From Cardamine occulta (taxonomy: Eukaryota; Streptophyta; Magnoliopsida; Brassicales; Brassicaceae): a stretch of DNA of 64,000 nucleotides. Positions 40,585 to 51,943 of this stretch are shown one piece after another. The notes below the pieces were generated by a model. That model was not told the DNA's origin and ran no database searches. It saw only the letters and a list, made by a program, of their open reading frames with translations. Position 1 is the first letter of the stretch; each line of letters starts with the position of its first letter. The position numbers were made by a program, and so were the translations under genes. The stretch is taken from NCBI GenBank assembly GCA_028015245.1, contig CM051369.1:18214343-18278342 (forward strand), given 5' to 3'.

Positions 40585-42516
40585 ATGTCAGTCGCAGTCC
40601 ATCATTGTCTTTCTCTCCTCACTAGCTGCAAAAACTTAAGTGCTCTAACTCAAATCCATGGCTTTCTTATCAAATCCGGCGTCGACACTGATTCTTACTT
40701 CACCGGAAAACTTATCTTACAATGTGCGATCTCTATTCCCGACGCTTTACCGTACGCTCGCCGTCTCTTACTCTGTTTTCGTGATCCCGATGCGTTCATG
40801 TTCAACACTTTAGTCCGAGGCTACTCTGAATCCGATGAGCCGCACAATTCTGTAGCTGTGTTTGTGGAAATGATGAGGAAAGGTCTCGTCTATCCGGATA
40901 GCTTCTCATTCGCTTTCGTAGTCAAGGCGGCGGCGAATTTCCGATCTCTGAGAACTGGATTTCAGATGCATTGTCAAGCTTTGAAGCATGGGCTCGATTC
41001 ACATCTGTTCGTTGCTACTACCTTGATCGGTATGTATGGGGAATTTGGGTGTGTGGAGTTTGCTCGCAAGGTGTTCGATGAAATGTATCAACCGAATTTA
41101 GTTGCGTGGAACTCTGTCGTCACGTCTTGTTTCAGGGGAAACGATGTTGCGGCAGCGAAGGAAATCTTCGATAAGATGCTGGTAAGGAATCACACGTCGT
41201 GGAACTTGATGCTTGCTGGGTACACTAAAGCTGGAGAGCTTGAGAGTGCTAAGCGGTTGTTCTCGGAAATGCCTCTCAGAGATGATGTTTCTTGGAGCAC
41301 TATGATTGTTGGTTTTGCTCATAATGGAAGTTTCAATGAGGCTTTCTCGTATTTCAGGGAGTTGCAACGAGCAGGAATGAGACCAAACGAAGTAAGTCTG
41401 ACCGGAGTTCTCTCTGCCTGTTCACAATCCGGGGCATTTGAGTTTGGGAAGACATTACACGGGTTTGTAGAGAAAGCAGGGTATAGTTTGATACTTTCGG
41501 TGAACAATGCGCTTATTGATATGTATTCTAGGTGTGGTAATATCCCAATGGCTAGGTTAGTATTTGAATGTATGCCAGAGAAGAAGAGTATTGTATCTTG
41601 GACATCAATGATAGCGGGCTTAGCGATGTATGGTCATGGGGAAGAAGCTATTAGACTCTTCAAGGAAATGACTGAGTCTGGTGTTACGCCAGACGGGATA
41701 TCTGTCATTTCGCTTTTGTATGCATGCAGTCATGCTGGACTGATCAAAGAAGGTGAAGATTACTTCTCTAAGATGAAGAGAGTTTACCACATAGAACCAT
41801 CGATTGAACACTATGGTTGCATGGTTGATTTATATGGCCGATCTGGAAAACTCCAAAAGGCTTACAATTTCATATGCCAAATGCCAATTCCACCAACTTC
41901 CATAGTGTGGCGGACTCTTCTCGGGGCTTGCAGTAGTCATGGGAATATCGAATTGGCAGAGCAAGTAAAACAAAGGCTTAATGAGCTTGACCCAAATAAC
42001 CCCGGGGATCTTGTTCTTCTGTCGAATGTTTATGCTACTGCAGGTAAATGGAAAGATGTTGCTTCTATCAGAAAGTCAATGATTGTCCAGAGAATCAAGA
42101 AGATAACTGCATGGAGCTTGGTTGAAGTTAGCAAAACCATGTACAAGTTCACTGCTGGTGAGAAAAAGAAAGGAATCAATATAGAGGCTCACAAGAAGCT
42201 AAGAGAAATAATCTTGAGGCTTAGAGATGAAGCAGGGTATGCCCCGGAAGTTGCAATTGCTTTGTATGATGTAGAAGAGGAAGAAAAGGAGGATCAAGTG
42301 AGTAAACACAGTGAGAAGCTTGCACTTGCATTTGCTTTAGCTAGATTGCCCAACGGAGCAAGTATCAGGATAGTTAAAAATCTGAGAATTTGCAGAGATT
42401 GTCACGCTGTTATGAAACTGACGTCGAGAGTTTATGGAGTAGAAATTGTGGTCAGAGACAGAAATCGCTTCCATTCATTCAAGGACGGTTCTTGCTCATG
42501 CCGTGATTACTGGTGA
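40585..42516 (+). CDS. DYW-class PPR protein (At1g74630-like)
   Basis: Intronless ORF; from the ATG at 40585 (MSVAVHHCLSLLTSCKN) it encodes 643 aa, the length I recall for At1g74630. An in-frame ATG nine codons upstream (40558) is followed by a Phe run and is less likely. PLS-type PPR repeats are followed by E and E+ motifs (IEPSIEHYGCMVDLYGRSG, LLGACSSHGNIELAE). A DYW deaminase-like domain with KHSEKLALAFALA (HxE zinc/proton shuttle), CRDCH and the terminal CSCRDYW completes it. Such proteins are C-to-U RNA editing factors in plastids or mitochondria; the sites edited by this one are not known to me. No lesion is seen. Confidence 0.92.
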   Translation: MSVAVHHCLSLLTSCKNLSALTQIHGFLIKSGVDTDSYFTGKLILQCAISIPDALPYARRLLLCFRDPDAFMFNTLVRGYSESDEPHNSVAVFVEMMRKGLVYPDSFSFAFVVKAAANFRSLRTGFQMHCQALKHGLDSHLFVATTLIGMYGEFGCVEFARKVFDEMYQPNLVAWNSVVTSCFRGNDVAAAKEIFDKMLVRNHTSWNLMLAGYTKAGELESAKRLFSEMPLRDDVSWSTMIVGFAHNGSFNEAFSYFRELQRAGMRPNEVSLTGVLSACSQSGAFEFGKTLHGFVEKAGYSLILSVNNALIDMYSRCGNIPMARLVFECMPEKKSIVSWTSMIAGLAMYGHGEEAIRLFKEMTESGVTPDGISVISLLYACSHAGLIKEGEDYFSKMKRVYHIEPSIEHYGCMVDLYGRSGKLQKAYNFICQMPIPPTSIVWRTLLGACSSHGNIELAEQVKQRLNELDPNNPGDLVLLSNVYATAGKWKDVASIRKSMIVQRIKKITAWSLVEVSKTMYKFTAGEKKKGINIEAHKKLREIILRLRDEAGYAPEVAIALYDVEEEEKEDQVSKHSEKLALAFALARLPNGASIRIVKNLRICRDCHAVMKLTSRVYGVEIVVRDRNRFHSFKDGSCSCRDYW

Positions 42517-42907
42517 AAATTCTGAATACAATTCTACACCAAAATATGTATCATTTTGTGGTCGAATGCTTCCAGTAGCGACCTTATCAATGGAGACTTC
42601 ACTCCCACCACAAACTTTCAGAAGTTTCTATAACTTGAGGTCTTCATTTGCGAGGTTTGTGGTATACGTTGCCTTGGGATTGGGGGTTATTGAAACCCTT
42701 TGCATTCCCCATGGCCTAGAACGTAATATACGAAATACTTCTGGACTGCTATTGAAAATTTCCGACAGATTTTACCAAACCTTTGACCAGATATATCAGC
42801 ACGTCTAATGGTTCTGGTTCTAAAGTCTCTACCTTTGAATCGTCGTCTCCTAATTTCTTGCTAGCAGATCTTCGAAAAATTCCCAACTTTTGTATTATTT
42901 CGTTTCC
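42517..42907. other. Spacer between PPR and hydrolase genes
   Basis: 391 bp holding the PPR 3' flank and the promoter and leader of the next gene. No separate gene is seen, although a long frame runs through the PPR 3' flank. Confidence 0.45.
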
Positions 42908-44734
42908 ATGGCTGCTTCAGCTGCATTCTCCATATCATCACCACCTTTCGTACCCTTTTCCTGCAAATTTCGCAGACCATTTCTCTTGCTTACTCCAAAA
43001 TTTCCCAAACCCGTTTCGGTGAGAGCTTCGGCGCTTCCGATCTCTGTCAATGATAAATCGCCAGTCCAAACTAAGGTGAGTTTACAAATGTCTCGTTTGG
43101 TCTGATCATCTCGCTCTTATTGTTCAATTTATGGTATGATCTTTGACTTGGAGAAGGGATTAGAAAAATTGTGTTATTTGTTAAAGAATGGCCTATCTAT
43201 TGGGTTTTGATCCATAAACTATATTCGCTCTACAATTTGTTTTATGTAGAAATTGATGAAACTGAGATCAGTTAGGCTCTTGATGGGATAATCTTTTGTT
43301 TATGGGTTTTACTATATTCTATATTCATAAACTATATTCGCTCTATATTGATCTCTGTTCTGTTTTAGACAAGCAATTGGCAGTGGAAGTTCAAGGGAAA
43401 CTCTATTGGTATATACTACGAAGAGCATGAGAGGGAGAAGTGTGAATCGACTAAGAATATCCTAATGATACCAACAATATCAGATGTTAGCACCGTTGAG
43501 GAGTGGAGATCTGTTGCTAAAGACATTGTGCAGCGTGATGGGGAAGTCAATTGGCGAGCAACTATTGTAGATTGGCCTGGTCTTGGTTATTCCGATAGAT
43601 TGAAGATGGATTACAACACAGATGTCATGGAGAAGTTTGTGGTCGACTTCATGAACTCACCCGAGAGCCCAATGAGCCAGTCAGGTTAGTATGAACCGTT
43701 ATGTAAACCGCGTCTGTTTCTGCTTTTGTTGGCAATATTATGGTTGCAAGAGTGAAAAGTTACACAATACTCTCCATGGCTTTAGTTCCCGGTTCCTGAT
43801 AGTTCGATTTGAAAACTTTGGTGAATGAATATCAGGAATATTTTTGTTATACATGAGCCTTTGCTGTGGTTAGAGTGCCTTACGCTTAGCTAATTCTATA
43901 ATTGTGTCTCCTCTATGGGTCTGAATGCTTGAGTCGGGATTCATTGATCTACCTTATTTGCTTTCCTAACTAACAAAAGAGAACGAGCAATATCTTGACA
44001 TAAGCCATGTTAAACCAAAACAGGTAATGATGATCTTGTAATCATTGGAGGAGGGCATGCAGCAACACTAGCAATCCGTGCTACTCAACGTGGGCTACTA
44101 AAACCATCAGCCATTGCTGCTGTTGCACCTACATGGGCTGGACCTCTCCCTATTGTCTTTGGCCGTGATTCTTCCATGGAGACAAGGTCTGTTGCTTTTA
44201 TTAAGCCTGGACATAAAAGGAAATTTGATTTCCTCTCTTGATTGCCCGGTTTTTTGTCTCAACAGGTACGGTCTGCTAAGAGGAACACTAAGAGCACCTG
44301 GAGTGGGTTGGATGATGTACAACATGTTGGTGAGCAACGAGAAGTCAATCGAGTCTCAGTACAAATCCCATGTTTATGCAGACCAAACCAACGTGACTGA
44401 TGCCATAATCCAAAGCAGATACGAGTTAACAAAGAGAAAGGGATCACGCTACGTCCCTGCAGCTTTCTTGACTGGTTTACTCGACCCGGTTTCATCACGG
44501 GACGAATTTCTCCACCTGTTTGCTGATTTGGAAGGGAAATTACCGGTTATGGTTATGTCGACGAAAGGAGCTCCAAAGAGATCAAAAGCTGAAATGGAAG
44601 CATTAAGAGGAGCCAAAGGAGTAAGCAAATTTGTTGAGGTAGAAGGTGCACTCTTGCCTCAAGAAGAGTATCCTTCTCTTGTTGCTCAAGAGCTTTACAA
44701 CTTCTTGCAGGAGACTTTTGCTTCGACCAAGTAA
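42908..44734 (+). CDS. Plastid-type alpha/beta-hydrolase-fold protein (At1g74640-like)
   Basis: Four in-frame exons: 42908-43075, 43369-43684, 44024-44186 and 44266-44734, encoding 371 aa. The first about 45 residues are rich in Ser, Pro, Arg and Lys with almost no acids (MAASAAFSISSPPFVPFSCK), a typical chloroplast transit peptide. The hydrolase fold follows: beta strand ILMIPTISDVSTVEEWR, the WPGLGYSD block, and LVIIGGGHAATLAI at the nucleophile elbow. There the usual GxSxG serine is replaced by His (GGGHA), a feature I associate with this plant subfamily. A lid region follows, then VMVMSTKGAPKRSK. It may therefore be non-hydrolytic. Function unknown. Synteny matches At1g74640. Confidence 0.85.
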
Positions 44735-47417
44735 AATGTTAGATAGATTAAGGTCACGTATACAGACAGGCCCATGAAATGTGGATCCAGGCCCATATAA
44801 TGTTGATTCATTGTTTGCTGAAACTTAAAAAGTCTTTACCATTTTGTTTTTCTTGGCTCCCAAAAATCGGATAAGCTGCAAGTATTCTCTATTACCGTTA
44901 CCCTTAGTGTAGAAGACATGTTTTGTGTTTGATCGATGACAAAACAGTAAATTTTTTTCTAATCAGTACAGTATAGCAGTAAGAGACAAATGATGATTCA
45001 ATTATAATTGTGAACATCCATAACAAATTTAAGTTCACAAATTAAAAGAGAAAAAGACACTCTAGTTTCTTTTGTCATAATTCAATAAAAAGAATTATGT
45101 TTTACTTTTGTCATAATTCAATACTCTAGACACTCTAGTTACTTTTGTCATAATTATAAATATTTCATTGCAATAGTTCATATAGTATTTCATTGTTCTA
45201 TATTTCTTTGTTTTAATACATTTTACGTAAATGCGATTAAATTGTGCGACAGAAATAGTAGTGTCCATCTATTTATGCCTCCGGTATCAAATAAATAGAG
45301 AGTGATGACTGATGTTAACTTGAACACAACACTCATACCATAGACGAAAGTTCGGGTAAGTAACCATCTTGACGTGCCACGTAGATCCATCTCATGCCAT
45401 TCATCTTCGACCTCATTCTATTATTTTAATGGGCCAATTTCTATTTAATATATCCAAAACAAAAGTTTTTATTTTATTTATAATATTTAGAAATTCGAGA
45501 AAACAAATACATATCCAATCTTTATAGAAAACAATAATTTATAGCACGAGAATTTGTTTTTATTGATTTATTTAAGTAATAGAATAAACAACCAAAAAAA
45601 TATGCAAACATATTATTAGATTTTTGGTAGTATTTTCTCTTCTAACCTTTTCTCAGCAGTATTATATATGAGTTTTTGAATGTTTTTACTTTTATCATGT
45701 GTGATTGTAATTGTGTTTTTGAAATAAATTTTCGGGCCCAATTTTATTACTTTAAAGGCCGAGTTTCGATTTAATGTATCCGCAACGACCAAAAAATATT
45801 ACTTTTTCTTTTGTTCAAACTTCAAACCCAAAAATATCACTGCGCAACTTTGTTGGAAGTTTTCAACAAACCATATACTATTTTTGGTCAATATTCAGTG
45901 TGAGCTCATTGTCCTCAAGGACCTCAACTCCGAATGACAAGTGATTCATCTCCATTTTAGTTTTATGATTATACCAAAAAAAAAGGAGGGTTTTTGAACT
46001 ATTTCTTACGTCTCATACAAAACAAAAAGTAACATAAAAACAAAATTTGCTTACCTATATTTTTTTTTTTGTTGGCCTACATAAATGCTATTAAAGAAAC
46101 TATTAATAGAATGGCCATTTCTTAAATGACCACATAAAAGCAAAAATCCACAGACCACATGTTCCATGAGGCATTTGCTTTTTACCATTTACACTTGTTT
46201 AAGACAGAGACTTGCCGCAAAATATACGTGGACATATTTTGACATTATTTTCTTTTGTTTATCTCACATGTGCATATTTGAAAGTTTTTATTTAGATTAT
46301 TAATTAGTATACTATTCCAAACACTTTGTTTAAAGTTTGGTAGGCAGAAAGTTATGAGAATCAAATATTAGGTTAGACATGTTGGGTGTGATTAGATATC
46401 ACACATATCTTAATAAAAGTAAAGTACATAATTTATTTACTTCCACTTTCACTAAAAATACCTAATCAAGATAAAAAAAATATTTTATTTTTTCTTTCTG
46501 TTCAGTTATGCTAAATATTAAGTAAATTTATCTTCCATTTAACACTCGAGTAAAACTTTTCACTTATTAATCCACTTTTTCTCTCTCCTTTCTTTTTACT
46601 CTGATTACTCTTCATAATTCTTTCTACTTTTTTTTTTTGATTATTTTTCTTTTGACTACTTTTCTGCTCAATTATTCCAATATTCCCAATCAGACACATT
46701 ATGAGTACCAAATCTACATGTCAAATCTTTATTTAATTTGTTTTAATGAATATATATATATATATATATATGACAGATTCTAATAAATATTTTATTTAAA
46801 TAGTAGCGCAATGATTGTAAAAATTGTGTGGATATATAGATATAAAATAAAACATTTTTAAATGAGTTTTTTATTTTATTTTTGAAATGAAGGTAATTAA
46901 ATATTATTTTTATTTTATTTTTTAAAAAATTAACGTAATATAAAATTATTTTTTTAAATATATTTCTATAATATTATGATTAGTAGGATATAATATATGG
47001 ATATATGTACATTGACTACGTCTTCGTTCGCTACTTGCGTAAGTCCGTACGTCCGTATATGCCTGCGTTTTCTAATCTAAGACGTAACTAAACTTTAATC
47101 AAATAAGTAGGACAATACGTTTTCAAACCTTGGTCAATGTTGGTGATTACCAATTACCATGTTGGTTTTCGAAAATGGATCGGTGGTTTAAGATGCACTT
47201 GTTGATCACGATTCACGATTCACGATTCAAGATGCAAATATATGTAATATAATTGTGGCTGAAGTTGTTGATCGCGAAAATGGAATACATCAATTCAAAT
47301 ATGTCTATTACATATCAATAAACCAAATAGTAATGTGGATACAAACTAGCCGACAAATGACCAAAGAAGCTAGTGTAACCATTAATAACCAGCTTTGGTA
47401 GTTAGCAACTTGGTTCT
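44735..47417. other. AT-rich intergenic region, first part
   Basis: No gene is seen. The sequence is strongly AT-rich. A short phrase TTTTGTCATAATTCAAT is repeated at about 45070-45125 with a further partial copy by 45155. A (TA)n tract lies at 46750-46771. Confidence 0.45.
46750..46771. repeat. (TA)n microsatellite
   Basis: Alternating TA run of about 22 bp. Similar tracts occur near 18520, 49041, 52139, 57191 and 59151. Confidence 0.7.
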
Positions 47418-47547
47418 GTTAGAACATATTTAGTGGTAATCTCTCACCAAATCTGTTAAATAATATACTTTTTTTCAAAAAGTACGAAAACCTTACATAA
47501 AAATCTCTCATTTGGTGAGAGACCACCATTAAAATAGCTCTTAGAAC
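47418..47547. mobile_element. Small MITE-like inverted-repeat element
   Basis: About 130 bp with long imperfect terminal inverted repeats. The left arm starts GTTAGAACATATTTAGTGGT and continues to CTCTCACCAAAT. The right arm, read in reverse complement, starts GTTCTAAGAGCTATTTTAAT and continues to the same CTCTCACCAAAT. The two arms cover more than half the element, so it can fold into a hairpin. No coding capacity. I cannot name the superfamily; no convincing target duplication was found. Confidence 0.65.
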
Positions 47548-50500
47548 TTAAAATGGTGATTTCCGGCTAATGTTGTTATCAATGGTGTAAGTGGTTTATT
47601 AATTTGTTAATTAGAAAAATAATGCGTACAGTTAAAAATAACAATAAAAGCGATTCATTAGTGTGTGCAACTAAAACTATAAAATGATGAAAACAAACGA
47701 AAAAATAGATTTTTTCCAATTCCACATTTCATAAAATGATATATCGTATTTTTGTGGGATGTTGTTCTCTTTTTTCTGTATGGCTAGTAGCCTAGTACAC
47801 CTGATCTATCTCATATTGCTTTGTTTACTAACAACTTTTGAAACAGTAGCAATTAAAAACAATGTGGATGTCGTTTATGTTTATATATTTTTAATTTATA
47901 GACTTGGCTATTCTTGAACCCAAAAGAAAAAAAAAAAAGACTTGGCTATTATGTCAATAGCCGACAATTGATGGAAGGGTGATTATGTAATTCAATAGAG
48001 TAGGGTAATTACAATCAAGGGCATAATCCATCGTTTTCACTTCATTAATCGCACGTTTAATCTAGACCTTCCACGTGTGGACAGCACATCTAATGCCATG
48101 ATCACACATTAACTTGACTCCAAATTACTATTCCGAATCTGCTGCTAAAAAGTTTGAACATGTTTACTCGTAAATCTCTTTACTCTTAGACCATCCTCAT
48201 GCATAGTTTATAAGAGGGTATCTAAACTTTTAAAATAATAAGAAAATAAAAAAAGTAAGAGAAAAAAAAAAGTAAATATGACTCATTTGAGATATTTGAA
48301 GAAACTCACTAAAAACCATGATAACACTTGTCAGTTTATTATTGCTCAATTTTTTAAAAATATTAAAATGTAATTATAGAATTTAAATATATTAAAATTT
48401 AATAATATAATATTAATAAGAAACTATCTAGAGAGTTTCATCACTAGAATAGAAATAACAACTCAACTAAAAATATATATACTCCATATAACAACTAAAC
48501 CACAAACCATTACATAACTAGAATAGAATTTAGGAAAATAAATATAACCGTTCTTAAATGAAAAATTACAAACGTTAACATGATTAGAATAGAATTAGCA
48601 ACTAAACCATAAATTGATGTACCATTTAGTTTGATATGTGGACTAGACATCAACGATGCAGTGCTAAAAATAACATTTCAAAACTACTAGACTTTCTTTT
48701 TATAAGTAACTATCGTGGATGATTAGACCTTTCTCTTTAAATAGAAAGTAAACGTGGACGTTAGTAAACCAATCGTTAGACAAACACCCGTTAACAAAAT
48801 TAAATTTTTAGCTTAACGTGAAAACCTATGTGAAATGCGATAGTGTTTCTTCGTAAAAGCTATTTGGGATCATTATTTGTTTCAACTAGCTATTTCAATC
48901 ATTGCTCTAAATTTTTGGTACAATGTACTAATCGTAAATTTACATTATTTTATCAGTACATTATGTAACACCGCCATCATGCATCATTGAGAACACTGTA
49001 AACCTATCATGCATCATTTAAGAGAAGGAGTAAAGCTACATATATATATATATAGATATATGTGAGTGTGTGAGTGACTTAATTAATAGGAGTGTTTCTT
49101 AGGTTTATCACACCGTATTTCATTTTAAACCTGCCTATATAATTTGACCAGGGAATTATAACTATTGTAGGTTCAATTGATGACACGGTTTAAAGATATA
49201 TATTTTTTAAAATTGATGATATAGTTTTTTTTTTTGGCAAAGAAATTGATGATATAGTTAAAGTTGCTAATATACGATAAATATAACTACAATTTTGATG
49301 ATGTTTTTTTTTAAAAAAAAAATCAATTTTAATTGATAAAAATGACTGTACGATCAAAATAGCGGTACGATAAGTGTATTTAAAAATGAAATATGCATCA
49401 ACAATAGTTTAAAAATTTAGAAAACAAATTTCAAATTATTTAGTCAGATATATATAAGAAATATATCACCATTTCCTTAATTATCACTTCAAAATTATAA
49501 TGGTACAAAACATGAGTAGAGTCGTTTGTTCTTTAACAGAATGAGGGCAAGTGAGTTTGTTTGATCTGCATTTTGGGACTCGAATCTTATCTTCGTATTG
49601 CTTATAAATTATAAACATTGATCCAAGCTTCGTGAGAGAATAACTAATGAACTAGAGAAAGATGATTCACTTGTAATCTTTCTAAGTTTGATAGTGATAA
49701 TGCGAAGAAAAGCCTCTACCGAAACGTAAGTTCCTGGATTTGGCAGTGAATTTATAAGCGATGATACTATCGTTTATTCGTCTTCCTCTTTTCCTTTTCT
49801 ATTGTTTTTTTTTTTTTTTTGGTTTGTGTTAAAATCGAAAATCAAATCGTTTAACCAAGTTTGTCTATTAATGTTGTATAGAGTATAGATTATATAGTCA
49901 GCTTTCAACACTACTAAAGCATGTAAAATCTTAAGAGGAAAAGAGAGAAGAAAAGAAGGACCGACATTGTGGAGAAGAAAAGGGCTGATTCTCAACACTC
50001 GACACTCAAGACTATAGGCATAAAAATCTCACCAATATAATCGGCAAATGCTAAATACAACTAATTGCAGTGGCAACCCATTAATTAGTATTTGCCAGGT
50101 AAGTGAAGAGAGACAAGAGGAAGGGGCTGACTTTGTAAAGAAGCAGAGGAAACTTGAGTAAATGCTCTTCGCTGTCTCTATTGACTCTTTCGGCTTTTTT
50201 GGGGGTCAGCAGTCACGTACATGAACTATTTTTCCTTTTTAATATTTTTCAATCAATATTTTTGTTTTGTTACGGTTAATTATTCATAGCCATTTTAAAC
50301 TTTTCTTGTGGTAAGGTTAAAATAAAATTAAAGGTTTTTATATATAAAGACAATAAATTAAATTCTTAATAGAAGAACTGTAGTTCATGCGCTAGTGCTC
50401 GTTTCGCTTTATATATGTGTATGCCATTTATTTCAATGCATATAGATCCAAAGAACGATTCACATGACTTAGACACTTGTCTTTCTCCTCAGCTTCTAAA

Positions 50501-50731
50501 GTCTTTAGTGAAACCTCTCTTGTAAGTTGTAATAATCAAACATAAAATAAGAGCTAATTAAAGAGCAAAATAAACATTCAAAGAAAGAAAGGAAGGGAAG
50601 ACTCTTCCAAGTCCAAAGCGAGATTTCCAATCTTTAAGTCTTACTAGTTACTACATAGCTTATACACACAGACACACTAAAACCTACGTATATATATAAT
50701 AGGGAGCGAAAGAAGAAGAGAAACAGAGGAT
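47548..50731. other. AT-rich intergenic region upstream of MYB31
   Basis: No gene is seen. A stretch starting near 48186 (TTAGACCATCCTCATGCATAG) looks like the edge of an old non-autonomous transposon, but I could not find its other end. The MYB31 leader and promoter lie near the end; TTTATATATG at 50408-50417 is a possible TATA box about 320 bp before the start codon. Confidence 0.4.
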
Positions 50732-51943
50732 ATGGGTAGACCACCTTGTTGCGAGACGATCGTGGTTAAGAAAGGACCATGGACTCCCGAAGAAGACATC
50801 ATATTAGTCTCTTATATCCAACAACACGGCCCTGGAAACTGGAGATCTGTTCCTGCAAACACCGGTCTTGATCTTCACACTCACCTTCTTTCTTTTTCTT
50901 ATGTTATTATGTATGACCTAGCTCTTCCTTATAATTAGCTTATATATGTATGTATGTTTCCAGGTTTGCTAAGGTGTAGCAAAAGTTGCAGACTTAGGTG
51001 GACTAATTATCTTCGTCCCGGGATCAAACGTGGAAATTTCACTCAACCTGAAGAGAAGATGATCGTCCATCTCCAAGCTCTTTTGGGTAATAGGTATTTG
51101 TCCATGTTCCTTAATCTTCTAACACTATATATAAATAAGATATAGTATTAATTAACATTTCACTTATACTGATTAGTGTATTTTTAAAAAATCAGATGGG
51201 CAGCTATAGCATCATATCTACCTCAGAGGACCGACAATGATATCAAGAACTATTGGAACACTCATCTAAAAAGGAAACTCAAGACGATGAAGCTTCAAAA
51301 CGGTATCATCAACGAAGATAACACTGATATGACGACAGAGATTTCGTCTTGTAATAACAACAACCATAGATGTAATAACAACAAAAGATTCCCCAACAAA
51401 GGCCAATGGGAGAAAAAGCTTCAAACAGACATCAACATGGCCAAACAAGCTTTATTTCAAGCCTTATCACTTGACCAACCATCTTCATCGATCCCTAACG
51501 ATCCTGACTCACCAAAACCTCATCATCATTCTCCCACTACTACTTATGCATCAAGCTCTGAAAACATCTCTAAGTTACTCCAGAACTGGACAAGCTCATC
51601 TTCTTCAAGGCCTTCATCACTCTCCAACAACCGGAGCACAAGCACCGGTGAAGGAGGAGTTTTTGATCATCACTCTTTGTTCTCATCGAACTCGGAATCG
51701 GGATCAGTTGATGAAAAGCTGAATTTGATGTCGGAGACAAGCATGTTCCAAGGTGAAAGCAAACCAAACATTGACATGGAAGCTACTACTACTACTACTG
51801 ATGATCAAGGCTCATTGTCTTTGATCGAGAAATGGTTGTTTGATGATCAAGGCTTGGTTCAGTGTGATGATAATCACGAAGATCTCATCGACGTGTCTTT
51901 AGGCGGTAAAAATAATGATAACAACAGTCCGGATTTGTTCTAA
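50732..51943 (+). CDS. MYB31: R2R3-MYB transcription factor MYB31
   Basis: Three exons, 50732-50864, 50964-51093 and 51196-51943, join in frame to 336 aa. The intron positions are those usual for R2R3-MYBs. R2 (about 14-62) and R3 (about 67-113) contain the spaced tryptophans, with KKGPWTPEEDIILVSYIQQH at the start of R2, NYLRPGIKRGNF at the repeat junction and LPQRTDNDIKNYWNTHLKRK as recognition helix. The conserved GQWEKKLQTDINMAKQAL and SSENISKLLQNW blocks mark subgroup 1 (MYB30, 31, 60, 94, 96). The C-terminus is acidic and Ser/Asn rich, with SLSLIEKWLFDDQ. Subgroup members control very-long-chain fatty acid and cuticle genes, stomata and stress responses. The identity MYB31 rests on its place beside MIF1. 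Confidence 0.88.

Noticed and set aside
42446..42808. Open frame overlapping the 3' end of the DYW PPR gene
   Set aside because: It is a shifted frame through the DYW domain and 3' flank with no family resemblance.
48186..48460. Possible MITE beginning TTAGACCATCCTCATGCATAG
   Set aside because: No matching inverted terminus or target duplication could be found.
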